This document shows, in pieces, positions 23,837 to 32,783 of a stretch of DNA of 64,000 nt. Position 1 is the stretch's first letter. Each line of letters begins with the position of its first letter. The notes below the pieces were generated by a model. It saw nothing but the letters and a program-made list of their open reading frames with translations. It was not told the DNA's origin and made no database searches. The DNA comes from Sphingobacteriales bacterium (GTDB taxonomy: Bacteria; Bacteroidota; Bacteroidia; Sphingobacteriales; Sphingobacteriaceae), in contig JANXOD010000008.1 of assembly GCA_025353765.1 (NCBI GenBank), positions 124,001 to 188,000 of the forward strand. The letters are read 5' to 3'. The position numbers were made by a program, and so were the translations under genes.

Positions 23837-24706
23837 CTAATTGATACCAATTATGAAATCAACCTCAAAAACATGTCCATGTTCTAATTTATGAATTGCT
23901 TCTTTTTCTTTAAAGTCTATAATCTTACCTGCTGTATCGGCGCAACCTAACCAGGGTTCAATACAAATAAAGCCAGAGTCTGGTTTCGCCCAGATCCCTA
24001 AATAGTTAAAGTGAGGGTAGCTTAAAAAAATGAAGTGAAGATTTTTTCTATTTTTTAGATATATTTTTTGAGATTCAAGATTCTTAAAAACTAAGGCATC
24101 TTTTGCAAATAAATCTTTTGTAAGAAATAATTTGGCTCTTTTTGTTGCAACTAATTCAGTGTCTCCATTAAAATATCCAGCAGCGGAAAGAAGATGTTTT
24201 ACTAATGTTTCTTCCTGCTCAAATTCTATATAATAATCCTCAATTTGCTCATTTTTTAAAAAAGGGATATTAAAAGCCGGATGAGCACCAACTGAAAACC
24301 AAATAGTCTTATCATCTTGGTTTATCACCTTATAACTAACTCTTAGTTCAGAATCAAACAGATCATACAATACTTGAAATGTAAATTTAAAAGGGTAAAC
24401 AGCCATAGTTTGATTATTATAGCTTAATGAGAACTTGGCATGAATATCTGTTGCTTCTATTAAATTAAATTCTGAATGCCGGGCAAACCCGTGTCGTTCC
24501 ATGGGATATTTTTCCCCGTCGAGATGTATTTCATTGCCTAAACATCCGCCAACTACCGGGAAAAGATTAGGAGCATGCCATGCCCAAACTTTAGGATCTG
24601 CCTGCCAGAGATGCTCTATTCCATTTAATTTATTATAAATGGAGGTCATTTCTGCCCCTTTTGATTGAACAGATACTTTCAGAAAATCATTTTCGAGAGT
24701 TACCAT
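23837..24706 (-). CDS. Aldose 1-epimerase family protein (LacX/YeaD-like)
   Basis: A 289-residue cytoplasmic beta-sandwich of the galactose mutarotase superfamily. Landmarks are VQSKGAEMTSIYNKLNGIEH, AWHAPNLFPVVGGCLGNEIH, MERHGFARHSEFNLIEATDI (the H-G-F-x-R motif with a catalytic-type His), and WFSVGAHPAFNIPF (G-x-H-P-x-F, the second conserved His). IEPWLGCADTAGKIIDFKEK near the C-terminus carries the Glu expected to act as base (F-I-C-I-E-P-W). It likely interconverts anomers of a sugar or sugar phosphate; the substrate is unknown. It stands alone. Confidence 0.88.
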   Translation of the reverse strand: MVTLENDFLKVSVQSKGAEMTSIYNKLNGIEHLWQADPKVWAWHAPNLFPVVGGCLGNEIHLDGEKYPMERHGFARHSEFNLIEATDIHAKFSLSYNNQTMAVYPFKFTFQVLYDLFDSELRVSYKVINQDDKTIWFSVGAHPAFNIPFLKNEQIEDYYIEFEQEETLVKHLLSAAGYFNGDTELVATKRAKLFLTKDLFAKDALVFKNLESQKIYLKNRKNLHFIFLSYPHFNYLGIWAKPDSGFICIEPWLGCADTAGKIIDFKEKEAIHKLEHGHVFEVDFIIGIN

Positions 24707-24825
24707 AATACAGGAAATATGTTCTGATAAAAATAAAATTTAATACTAATTGTTTTAACCATTGTTATACCTGAATATGACACATTCAAAATATCCATTT
24801 ACTAATTTAGCTAAAAATAGTCAGT

Positions 24826-25221
24826 ATGAATTTTCACACACGCAAATGGATAAAACCGGAAGATTTAAATCCTAATGGAACATTGTTTGGCGGCAGCCTG
24901 CTTCGATGGATAGATGAAGAAGCCGTTATCTATGCCATTGTACAATTAAATAATCCCAGAGTGGTTACAAAATTAATGTCCGAAATTAATTTCGTCAGTT
25001 CTGCCCGCCAGGGTGATATTATTGAACTGGGTATTACCGCAACGCATTTTGGTCGCACATCCATTACGTTAACCTGCGAGGTACGTAATAAAATTACACG
25101 AAAAAGCATCTTAACAATAGATAAACTGGTATTTGTGAATGTGGATGACGATGGGAATCCTCTTCCACATGGAAAAACACAAATTGCCTATATTAAAGAT
25201 CAGTTTAAAGCAATAGAATAG
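24826..25221 (+). CDS. Acyl-CoA thioesterase (YciA/BACH-like)
   Basis: A complete 131-residue hotdog-fold thioesterase. The motif LNPNGTLFGGSLLRWIDEEA carries the active-site Asn and Asp pattern seen also in the partial gene at 1-262. VTKLMSEINFVSSARQGDII and GRTSITLTCEVRN complete the fold. It hydrolyses acyl-CoA, usually of broad chain length, as a hexamer. It is cytoplasmic and divergent from the epimerase gene, and it converges on the RNA helicase gene with 14 bases between the stops. Confidence 0.88.
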   Translation: MNFHTRKWIKPEDLNPNGTLFGGSLLRWIDEEAVIYAIVQLNNPRVVTKLMSEINFVSSARQGDIIELGITATHFGRTSITLTCEVRNKITRKSILTIDKLVFVNVDDDGNPLPHGKTQIAYIKDQFKAIE

Positions 25222-25235
25222 CTTGCCTTTCAACT

Positions 25236-26441
25236 TTATGCTTTCTTTTTCACCCAAGGCTTTTTATGCTTAAAATTACTAGCTCTTTTTATACCTGGCT
25301 GATAAATTGGCCCATCTCCCAATTCTGCCGGCAAAGGAATCCTTGGTATTTCTTTACCGATCAGGTTTTCAATAAATGAAAATTTACGCTGATCTTTTTC
25401 ATTCACAAAAGTAATAGCTGTTCCGGTGGTTTCTGCACGTGCAGTACGACCAATACGGTGTATATAATCTTCCGGATCAGGCGGAACATCAAAATTAATA
25501 ACCAGACTAATCCCTTCTACATCAATGCCCCGGCTTAGCACGTCGGTTCCAATAATTACAGGTAGTTGCCTGCTTTTAAATGCTCTTAATATAGTTTCTC
25601 GTTGTTCTTGTTCTAAATCTGAATGGAATGCCTCTGCTTTGATTCCTTCACGCTTTAATGTTTTATTAAGCTCTTTGACAGTTTCTTTACGGGATGCAAA
25701 AATTAATACGCTTTTATAATCACCTGCTTTTAGCAAACTGCTGATGAGCTTAACCTTTTGATTGTCAAATGTCATATAAACCTGTTGAGATATTCCTGCT
25801 GCAGGTTGTGATAATGCAATATTTACTTGTTGTGGGTCTTTTAAGATCGTGTTTGCCAGTGTTCTTATTTTAGGAGGCATGGTTGCCGAGAAAAGCAAGG
25901 TTTGGCGTTTTTCCGGGATGTAACTTATAATCCGTAAAATATCTTCATAAAAACCCATATCTAACATCCGGTCAGCTTCATCTAAAACAAGATATTCTAA
26001 ATGATTCAGTTTTATAACTCCCGAAGAAAGCTGTGCAATTAACCTCCCGGGTGTTGCAATAATGATATCAACACCGTCAATCATTGCTCTGCGTTGTTGT
26101 TCATATATTATTCCGTCGCCACCGCCATAAACAGCAATGGAACTAATCCCAACAAAATAAGCAAGTCCTTCCACCTGTTGGTCAATTTGTTGAGCCAGCT
26201 CTCTGGTTGGAGCTAAAATTAGTGCTTTAGTATATTTTTTATCTGTAACACTAATATGTTGCAGTATGGGCAATAAGTAGGAAGCTGTTTTACCTGTACC
26301 AGTTTGGGCACAGGCTATCAAATCTTTATGATTGAGAATTAATGGTATTGTTTGTTCCTGAATGGGTGTGGGTTTTGTATAACCCATGCTCTGCAGACTT
26401 TCAAATAGTTGAGGATCAAAGTTAAAATCGCTAAATGTCAA
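25236..26441 (-). CDS. DEAD-box RNA helicase (RhlE type)
   Basis: A 401-residue ATP-dependent RNA helicase. Motifs run in order: Q motif FESLQSMGYTKPTPIQEQTI, Walker A ACAQTGTGKTASYLLPIL, Ia APTRELAQQI, Ib TPGRL, II VLDEADRMLDMGF, III LFSATMP, IV SVLIFASRK, V GTDVLSRGIDVEG and VI DYIHRIGRTARAETTG. The short basic tail KRASNFKHKKPWVKKKA fits the RhlE/CsdA-like group in Bacteroidota. The role is RNA remodelling in ribosome assembly or decay, often cold-induced. It is monocistronic. Confidence 0.93.
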   Translation of the reverse strand: MTFSDFNFDPQLFESLQSMGYTKPTPIQEQTIPLILNHKDLIACAQTGTGKTASYLLPILQHISVTDKKYTKALILAPTRELAQQIDQQVEGLAYFVGISSIAVYGGGDGIIYEQQRRAMIDGVDIIIATPGRLIAQLSSGVIKLNHLEYLVLDEADRMLDMGFYEDILRIISYIPEKRQTLLFSATMPPKIRTLANTILKDPQQVNIALSQPAAGISQQVYMTFDNQKVKLISSLLKAGDYKSVLIFASRKETVKELNKTLKREGIKAEAFHSDLEQEQRETILRAFKSRQLPVIIGTDVLSRGIDVEGISLVINFDVPPDPEDYIHRIGRTARAETTGTAITFVNEKDQRKFSFIENLIGKEIPRIPLPAELGDGPIYQPGIKRASNFKHKKPWVKKKA

Positions 26442-26747
26442 ATGTGATATATTAATATGGTAATAATCTATAAAAGTAGTAAAAATGAATGGAATGGTAA
26501 GATTGCTATCTATATTGATGCTGGGAGATATTAATAAGATGCAAAAGTAGATTTAACATCTCCAACTACATCACTTCGACAAAGGAGAGTTTTTGAAGTA
26601 AATGACCAAAGTTAAACAAAGAGCAATTCTAATACGTAATATGTAATTCCAGTTAAGGTTTAATAAAAACAAAATTGCAATTGCAAAATTGAACTCGCAT
26701 TTATATACAATTAACAAGTAGAACTGCATATAACGCACTAGTTTTAA
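26442..26747. other. Intergenic region between divergent helicase and regulator genes
   Basis: Some 300 AT-rich bases that must hold both promoters. I find no TTTG-N18-21-TAnnTTTG pair, hairpin terminator, RNA gene or repeat. Confidence 0.4.
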
Positions 26748-28127
26748 ATGTTAAATTTGAACTTTATTGATAGTAATAATTTGAAAAAGGTATTAATTAT
26801 AGATGATGAAGAAAAACTGAGAACCTTACTAACAAGAATTATTAGTCTGGAAGGTTTTGAAGTAATTGAGGCAGGCGATTGTAAAATGGCCATTAAGAAG
26901 CTGGAGCAAGCAGATATTGATGTAGTATTATGTGATGTAAAACTTCCTGATGGCAGCGGGGTTGAACTTGCTAAAAAAATAAAGGATAAATATCCACTTA
27001 TTGAAATCATTCTGCTAACAGCCTATGGCAATATTCCGGATGGTGTGCAAGCCATTAAAAACGGTGCGTTTGACTATATTACCAAAGGCGACGATAATAA
27101 TAAAATTATTCCGCTATTATATCGTGCTGTTGAAAAGGTTGAATTAGCAAAACGGATTCAACAATTGGAAAAACAGTTAGGCGAAAAATATTCATTTGAC
27201 AATATTATAGCTAAATCAAAGGCTATACAACAAGCCATTGATCTGGCCAAAAAAGTTGCTGAAACAGAAACCACCGTTTTACTGACAGGTGAAACAGGAA
27301 CAGGCAAAGAAGTATTTGCACAATCTATTCACCAGGCAAGTAATCGCAATAATAAAAACTTTGTTGCCATCAACTGTTCGGCTTTTAGTAAAGATCTTTT
27401 AGAAAGCGAAATGTTCGGGCATAAAGCAGGAGCATTTACAGGTGCTATAAAAGATCAAAAAGGGCTTTTTGAAGAAGCGAACAAGGGAACCATTTTTTTG
27501 GATGAGATTGGCGATATGGCTTTGGGCTTACAAGCTAAACTGCTCAGGGTTATTGAAACAGGGGAGTTCTTAAAGGTTGGTGAAAGTAAACCAACTAAGG
27601 TAAATGTTCGTATCATAGCAGCTACTAACAGAGATTTACAAAAAGAAATTGAAATGGGGAATTTTAGAGAAGATCTATTTTATCGCATTTCTGTTTTTCA
27701 AATCAAACTTCCTGCTTTGCGAGAACGAGTAATGGATATTGAACCATTGGCAAAATATTTTGCAACTGTTTTTTCAGCAAAAACAAATAAAAAAGTCAAA
27801 GGTATTTCAGCAGACTGTATCGAAATACTCAAACAACATTCCTGGAACGGTAATATTCGTGAACTAAAAAATGTGATTGAACGGAGTGTCATTTTAACTA
27901 ACGGAGAAGAAATTACAATGGAGTCTTTGCCTTTAGACTTACAACATGTCACTATTCAAGACAGTAAAGGCAAACAACTTTCTGCCTTTGATCTGGCAAG
28001 CTCCGAGAAGCTTCAGATCCAAAAAGTAATAAACTACACGAATGGCAACAAAACAGAAGCTGCCCGTTTGTTAAATATTGCTTTAACTACACTTTATAGA
28101 AAACTGGCAGAATATAATATTAGTTAG
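26748..28127 (+). CDS. Sigma-54-dependent (NtrC-type) response regulator of the kdp locus
   Basis: A 459-residue regulator with three domains. The receiver is about residues 14-130 (LIIDDEEKL with Asp19/Asp20, phospho-acceptor Asp63 in VVLCDVKLPDGSG, LLTAYGN). The AAA+ domain is about 145-385 (VLLTGETGTGKEVFA, GHKAGAFTGAIKDQ sigma-54 contact loop, GTIFLDEIGDM, VRIIAATNRDL). A Fis-type helix-turn-helix closes it (INYTNGNKTEAARLLNIALT). It activates sigma-54 promoters when phosphorylated. It stands where kdpE would be: the kdp genes follow at once, and a histidine kinase gene ends the cluster at 36750. Regulation of kdp by this pair is inferred from position. Confidence 0.92.
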   Translation: MLNLNFIDSNNLKKVLIIDDEEKLRTLLTRIISLEGFEVIEAGDCKMAIKKLEQADIDVVLCDVKLPDGSGVELAKKIKDKYPLIEIILLTAYGNIPDGVQAIKNGAFDYITKGDDNNKIIPLLYRAVEKVELAKRIQQLEKQLGEKYSFDNIIAKSKAIQQAIDLAKKVAETETTVLLTGETGTGKEVFAQSIHQASNRNNKNFVAINCSAFSKDLLESEMFGHKAGAFTGAIKDQKGLFEEANKGTIFLDEIGDMALGLQAKLLRVIETGEFLKVGESKPTKVNVRIIAATNRDLQKEIEMGNFREDLFYRISVFQIKLPALRERVMDIEPLAKYFATVFSAKTNKKVKGISADCIEILKQHSWNGNIRELKNVIERSVILTNGEEITMESLPLDLQHVTIQDSKGKQLSAFDLASSEKLQIQKVINYTNGNKTEAARLLNIALTTLYRKLAEYNIS

Positions 28128-28160
28128 ATATACCAAACTCTTTCAAAACACTATGATAGA

Positions 28161-28186
28161 CCCTTTCATTTTGAAAGGGTTTTTTA
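28161..28186 (+). terminator. Intrinsic terminator after the response regulator gene
   Basis: CCCTTTC (28161-28167), loop ATTTT and GAAAGGG (28173-28179) are followed directly by TTTTTT. It separates the regulator from the kdp structural genes, which therefore need their own promoter. Confidence 0.85.
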
Positions 28187-28253
28187 TTGCTCAAAATTTA
28201 TTGAATGTTCTAAACTCTTCCTGGATAAGCACTTAGATCAACAAAATTTAAAG

Positions 28254-28269
28254 TGGAATATTAGTTGAA
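28254..28269 (+). promoter_or_regulatory. Possible sigma-54 promoter ahead of kdp
   Basis: TGGAATATTAGTTGAA resembles TGGCACGNNNNTTGCW: it keeps TGG, the correct spacing and TTG, but has A in place of the -12 C. A start about 12 bases on would give a leader of roughly 25 bases to the small ORF at 28305. Only the context of an NtrC-type activator next door raises this above background. Confidence 0.3.
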
Positions 28270-28304
28270 ATGTAGCTGACAACAATCTTTAAAATGTAAA
28301 ATAT

Positions 28305-28388
28305 ATGCTAACCCTCATTCTCATTATAACCGGGCTATTGTGCTATAGTCTTTTTTATAAATCTATTAATTGGTTTGAAAAAATCTAA
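28305..28388 (+). CDS. 27-residue membrane peptide upstream of kdpF
   Basis: A short frame starting at the ATG at 28305 encodes one hydrophobic helix with a polar end (MLTLILIITGLLCYSLFYKS then INWFEKI). It ends five bases before kdpF and about 90 bases before kdpA. Size and hydropathy resemble KdpF-type accessory peptides, but the sequence is different from KdpF. It could be a second small Kdp subunit or a leader peptide. Too short for standard gene finders, and no homology is claimed. Confidence 0.45.
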   Translation: MLTLILIITGLLCYSLFYKSINWFEKI

Positions 28389-28392
28389 CACT

Positions 28393-28470
28393 ATGACCGC
28401 ATTATTCATTATCGCAATTGCAGTTTTCGGCTATATGTGCTATGTACTGCTTAAACCAGAAAAATTTTAA
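28393..28470 (+). CDS. kdpF: KdpF, small subunit of the K+-transporting ATPase
   Basis: A 25-residue peptide (MTALFIIAIAVFGYMCYVLL, then KPEKF). A single helix ending in Y-x-L-x-K/N-P/A-E-x-F is the KdpF signature (E. coli KdpF also ends in ...YALINAEAF). KdpF stabilises the KdpABC complex in the inner membrane. It ends five bases before the kdpA ATG, in the normal kdpF-kdpA order. Confidence 0.8.
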   Translation: MTALFIIAIAVFGYMCYVLLKPEKF

Positions 28471-28475
28471 TCCTT

Positions 28476-30176
28476 ATGAATACAGAAATCCTTGGAATCA
28501 TCTTCATGTATGGGCTGGTAGTTTTATTAGCTATACTGCTGGGAAGATACATCGGCAAAGTTTTCAATTACGAAAACACCTGGTTTGATAAGCTTTTCAA
28601 TCCTTTAGATAAACTTTTTTTCAAGCTTAGCGGCATTGATCCTAAAAAGGAGATGAACTGGAAACAACATTTGGTGGCATTGCTCTCCATTAATGTGGTG
28701 TGGTTTCTCATTTCTATGTTCGTGCTTACCAACATGAGTTGGTTGCCCTTAAACCCTGATGGCAATCCAGCTATAGGTGCTGAGTTGGCTTTTAATACTT
28801 CGGTAAGTTTTGTTACCAATACCAACTTACAACACTATTCAGGCGAAACCGGGCTTTCTTATTTAGGGCAGCTCATATTAATGCTTTGGCAGTTTATTAG
28901 TGCCGGAACCGGGATAGCCATTTGTGCCGTAGTATTTATAGCCATGAAAGAAAGAACTGCGGAAACATTGGGAAATTTCTATAGCTTTTTTGTTCGTACT
29001 TGTACACGGATCTTGTTGCCACTTGCTTTTGTAGTAGCCATTATTCTTGTTTTTAATGGTACACCAATGACTTTTGAAGGCAAACACAGCATGATTACTT
29101 TACAAGGTGATACAGTTCAAGTAAGCCGTGGGCCTGTAGCTGCATTTGTTGCCATTAAACAATTAGGAACAAATGGAGGAGGGTTTTTTGCAGCAAACTC
29201 GGCACATCCGCTTGAAAATCCGAACTACTTTACCAATATCATTGAAACGATTTCCATCATCTTAATTCCTATTGCAATGGTTTTTGCTATGGGTTATGTA
29301 TTGAAAAGGAAAAAATTAGCATGGACAATTTTTGGAGTAATGACCTTGGGATTTTTACTATTACTTGTTCCTTCGGTTATGAATGAAATGAATGGTAATC
29401 CTGCCATTGCAAAGATGGGAATAGCCCAATCAATGGGAAGCATGGAAGGAAAAGAAGTTCGCTTTGGATCTGCTGCTTCTGCTTATTGGGCAATTAACAC
29501 TACCTGTACCAGCAATGGTTCTGTAAATGCAATGCATGATAGCATGACACCTTTAACAGGAATGTTCACTTTATTGGGAATGATGGTGAACTGCTTTTAT
29601 GGTGGAGTAGGTGTTGGCTTTTTGAACTTTTACATCTTCATCATTTTAGCTGTTTTCATTAGTGGTTTAATGGTAGGACGAACACCTGAGTTTTTGGGCA
29701 AAAAGATTGAGGCTAAGGAAATGAAAATTGCCATGGTTATTGCTTTGCTTCATCCCTTCTTAATTTTAGCAGGAACTGCTGTTGCAAGCTATTTGTTTGC
29801 TAACAATCCAACTGAATATGCAGCATGGTTAAATAATCCGGGTTATCATGGATTTAGTGAAATATTATATGAGTTTACCTCTTCCAGCGCCAATAACGGA
29901 AGTGGCTTTGAAGGACTTGGCGACAATACATCATTCTGGAATATTGCTACAGGTATAGTGATGTTAATGGGTCGTTACCTGCCTATCATTGGACCTGTAG
30001 CAATAGCAGGAATATTGGCAGGCAAAAAATACATTCCCGAAAGTGCCGGAACACTTAAAACGGATACGTCAACTTTTGGTTTAATGGTATTTGCCGTTAT
30101 CGCAATCCTGGCTGCACTGGCATTCTTCCCGACATTGACTTTAGGTCCGATTGCTGAATATTTTTCAGTTCATTAA
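28476..30176 (+). CDS. kdpA: K+-transporting ATPase subunit KdpA
   Basis: A 566-residue inner-membrane protein with about ten helices and four selectivity-filter-like repeats of the Trk/KcsA superfamily. NTSVSFVTNTNLQHYSGETG, QLGTNGGGFFAANSAHPLEN, INTTCTSNGSVNAMHDSMTP and SSSANNGSGFEGLGDNTSFW each carry the S/T-N-x-N/G-type filter. KdpA takes K+ from the periplasm with micromolar affinity and passes it to KdpB. Length is typical. It is part of the operon kdpF-A-B-C. Confidence 0.97.
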   Translation: MNTEILGIIFMYGLVVLLAILLGRYIGKVFNYENTWFDKLFNPLDKLFFKLSGIDPKKEMNWKQHLVALLSINVVWFLISMFVLTNMSWLPLNPDGNPAIGAELAFNTSVSFVTNTNLQHYSGETGLSYLGQLILMLWQFISAGTGIAICAVVFIAMKERTAETLGNFYSFFVRTCTRILLPLAFVVAIILVFNGTPMTFEGKHSMITLQGDTVQVSRGPVAAFVAIKQLGTNGGGFFAANSAHPLENPNYFTNIIETISIILIPIAMVFAMGYVLKRKKLAWTIFGVMTLGFLLLLVPSVMNEMNGNPAIAKMGIAQSMGSMEGKEVRFGSAASAYWAINTTCTSNGSVNAMHDSMTPLTGMFTLLGMMVNCFYGGVGVGFLNFYIFIILAVFISGLMVGRTPEFLGKKIEAKEMKIAMVIALLHPFLILAGTAVASYLFANNPTEYAAWLNNPGYHGFSEILYEFTSSSANNGSGFEGLGDNTSFWNIATGIVMLMGRYLPIIGPVAIAGILAGKKYIPESAGTLKTDTSTFGLMVFAVIAILAALAFFPTLTLGPIAEYFSVH

Positions 30177-30194
30177 TTTAAAAAAAAGAATAAA

Positions 30195-32207
30195 ATGGAA
30201 TCTAAAAATACATCCTTGTTTCAAAAAGAGTTAGTGCAGGAAGCATTTAAACACTCTTTTGAGAAACTTAATCCCAAAAACATGATCCATAACCCGGTTA
30301 TGTTTACCGTTGAAATTGGAACTGCTGTCATGCTTTTTGTTTGCGTTTGGATATTAACAGGCCAAACATCACAGGGAAGCCTGGCTTATAACTTTATCAT
30401 ATTTTTGGTGTTATTGCTCACCTTATTATTTGCCAATTTTGCCGAAGCCATAGCCGAAGCAAGGGGCAAAGCACAAGCCGATAGTCTGCGAAGAACAAGA
30501 GAAGAAACACCTGCTAAACTTGTAAACGGGCAAATTGTTTCCTCATCCCAATTAAAAAAAGGTGATATTTTCATGTGTGAAGCAGGAGATATAATTCCTA
30601 CTGATGGAGAAATTATTGAAGGTTTGGCAACCATTGATGAAAGTGCTATTACAGGCGAAAGTGCACCTGTTATTCGTGAATTTGGCGGAGATAAAAGTTC
30701 TGTAACCGGCGGAACAAAGGTTTTATCCGATAAAATTAAAGTGGCGGTTAACACCGAACCTGGTGAGAGTTTTCTGGATAAAATGATTGCTTTGGTAGAA
30801 GGTGCCCGCAGACAAAAAACACCTAATGAAATTGCATTAACTATTCTTTTAGCAGGATTTACTTTAGTATTCATTATTGTTTGTACTACCCTAAAGCCTT
30901 TTGCTGATTATGCCCACACCCCCATAACTATTGCAGCATTCATTTCGCTTTTCGTTTGCTTAATTCCAACAACTATTGGTGGATTGCTTTCTGCCATTGG
31001 TATTGCCGGGATGGATCGGGCATTGAGAGCAAATGTGATCACTAAAAGTGGAAAAGCAGTAGAAACTGCAGGTGATATTGATGTTTTACTATTGGATAAG
31101 ACAGGAACTATTACGATAGGCAATAGAAAGGCTACTAACTTTTATCCTGCTAAAGGAGTGGATGAAAAAGCTTTTACAAAATGTGTAGTGCTAGGCTCCA
31201 TGTCTGATGAAACACCTGAAGGAAAATCTATTATTGAATTGGCAGGAATCAATCCATTGAGTTATAAAATGGAAAATCCACGCTTTATAAAGTTTACAGC
31301 CGAAACAAGAAGTTCAGGGATTGACTTTGAAAATACACGCATCAGAAAAGGAGCTTCGGATGCGATCAAAAACCTTTGTGAGAAAGCCGGAAATGGATTC
31401 CCTAAAGAAATTGAAGAAAGAGTAACAGCTATTGCAAGCAATGGAGGAACTCCTTTGGTAGTTTCTGAAAATGAAAAAATAATGGGTGTTATAGAACTGC
31501 AGGATATTATTAAGCCTGGCATTCAAGAGCGTTTTGAAAGGCTTCGTAAAATGGGGATTAAAACTGTCATGGTAACCGGCGATAATCCATTAACTGCGAA
31601 ATACATTGCCGAAAAAGCAGGAGTGGATGATTTTATTGCTGAAGCTAAGCCTGAAGATAAAATGAATTATATCCGTAAAGAACAATCGGAAGGAAGGCTG
31701 GTAGCCATGATGGGGGATGGAACCAATGATGCTCCTGCATTAGCCCAGGCAGATGTTGGAGTAGCTATGAATAGTGGAACACAAGCTGCCAAGGAAGCCG
31801 GTAATATGGTGGACTTAGATAATGATCCTACCAAACTGATTGAAATCGTTGAAATTGGTAAACAATTGCTCATGACAAGAGGAACGCTTACTACCTTTTC
31901 CATTGCAAATGATGTGGCTAAATACTTTGCCATTATTCCTGCATTGTTCATTGTTGCTATTCCTTCTTTACAGGGATTAAACATCATGCAACTCCATAGT
32001 CCTGAAAGTGCTATTCTTTCGGCAGTCATTTTCAATGCGATCATTATTCCATTGCTTATTCCATTGGCATTAAAAGGTGTGGCATATAAACCCATTGGAG
32101 CAAGCGCATTACTTCGCAGAAATCTCTTGATCTATGGATTGGGAGGTGTTATCGTTCCATTTATCGGAATAAAACTTATTGACCTTTTAGTTTCAGTGTT
32201 CATTTAA
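30195..32207 (+). CDS. kdpB: K+-transporting P-type ATPase subunit KdpB
   Basis: A 670-residue P-type ATPase. The phosphorylated Asp is in [20 protein letters not shown], the actuator motif is [20 protein letters not shown], and the hinge is [20 protein letters not shown] with [20 protein letters not shown]. It hydrolyses ATP to drive K+ import through KdpA. Seven membrane helices are predicted in the usual places. It lies 18 bases after kdpA and 12 before kdpC. Confidence 0.97.
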   Translation: MESKNTSLFQKELVQEAFKHSFEKLNPKNMIHNPVMFTVEIGTAVMLFVCVWILTGQTSQGSLAYNFIIFLVLLLTLLFANFAEAIAEARGKAQADSLRRTREETPAKLVNGQIVSSSQLKKGDIFMCEAGDIIPTDGEIIEGLATIDESAITGESAPVIREFGGDKSSVTGGTKVLSDKIKVAVNTEPGESFLDKMIALVEGARRQKTPNEIALTILLAGFTLVFIIVCTTLKPFADYAHTPITIAAFISLFVCLIPTTIGGLLSAIGIAGMDRALRANVITKSGKAVETAGDIDVLLLDKTGTITIGNRKATNFYPAKGVDEKAFTKCVVLGSMSDETPEGKSIIELAGINPLSYKMENPRFIKFTAETRSSGIDFENTRIRKGASDAIKNLCEKAGNGFPKEIEERVTAIASNGGTPLVVSENEKIMGVIELQDIIKPGIQERFERLRKMGIKTVMVTGDNPLTAKYIAEKAGVDDFIAEAKPEDKMNYIRKEQSEGRLVAMMGDGTNDAPALAQADVGVAMNSGTQAAKEAGNMVDLDNDPTKLIEIVEIGKQLLMTRGTLTTFSIANDVAKYFAIIPALFIVAIPSLQGLNIMQLHSPESAILSAVIFNAIIIPLLIPLALKGVAYKPIGASALLRRNLLIYGLGGVIVPFIGIKLIDLLVSVFI

Positions 32208-32219
32208 AAAACAATTAAG

Positions 32220-32780
32220 ATGAAATCAAATATTATTCCTGCAATAAAACTGACATTGGTTTGCCTGGTATTATTTAGCGGTATTTACACCATGTCTATT
32301 TGGTTGGTAGCACAGATAGCACCTAACCATGGCAAAGGTGAAATAATCGCACAAAACGGGAAAACCTATTATACTAATGTTGGGCAATCCTTTACGGATG
32401 ATAACTATTTTTATTCCAGGCCTTCGGCAGTAAAATATAATGCAGCAGGTTCGGGTGGCAGTAACAAAGGAGCAAATAATCCCGATTATTTAGCAGAAGT
32501 TCAGGCAAGGATCGATACGTTCCTGGTTCACAATCCGGGGATTGATAAATCAGAGATCCCATCTGATCTGGTTACTGCAAGTGGCAGTGGATTAGATCCA
32601 AATATATCTGTTCAGGCAGCAAAAGTACAGGTAAAGCGCATTGCTAACATTCGTAAACTTCACGAAACAGCTTTATCAGAACTTATCACACAACAAACAG
32701 AAAAACCCTTGCTAGGATTATTCGGCACAGAAAAAATAAATGTACTAAAACTCAATCTTGCGTTGGATAAACTTAAATAG
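32220..32780 (+). CDS. kdpC: K+-transporting ATPase subunit KdpC
   Basis: A 186-residue protein with one N-terminal membrane helix (IKLTLVCLVLFSGIYTMSIW) and a periplasmic domain. YFYSRPSAVKYNAAGSGGSN, PSDLVTASGSGLDPNISVQA and LGLFGTEKINVLKLNLALDK are KdpC signatures. It stabilises the complex. It is followed three bases later by a porin gene, apparently in the same transcript. Confidence 0.96.
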   Translation: MKSNIIPAIKLTLVCLVLFSGIYTMSIWLVAQIAPNHGKGEIIAQNGKTYYTNVGQSFTDDNYFYSRPSAVKYNAAGSGGSNKGANNPDYLAEVQARIDTFLVHNPGIDKSEIPSDLVTASGSGLDPNISVQAAKVQVKRIANIRKLHETALSELITQQTEKPLLGLFGTEKINVLKLNLALDKLK

Positions 32781-32783
32781 ACA

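Noticed and set aside
28173-28192. Sigma-54-like GG-N10-GC in AAAGGGTTTTTTATTGCTC
   Set aside because: It coincides with the stem and T run of the terminator after the regulator gene, which explains the sequence better.
30386-32095. Long antisense frames opposite kdpB
   Set aside because: Shadows of a highly conserved gene in a biased codon context; no homology in the antisense direction.
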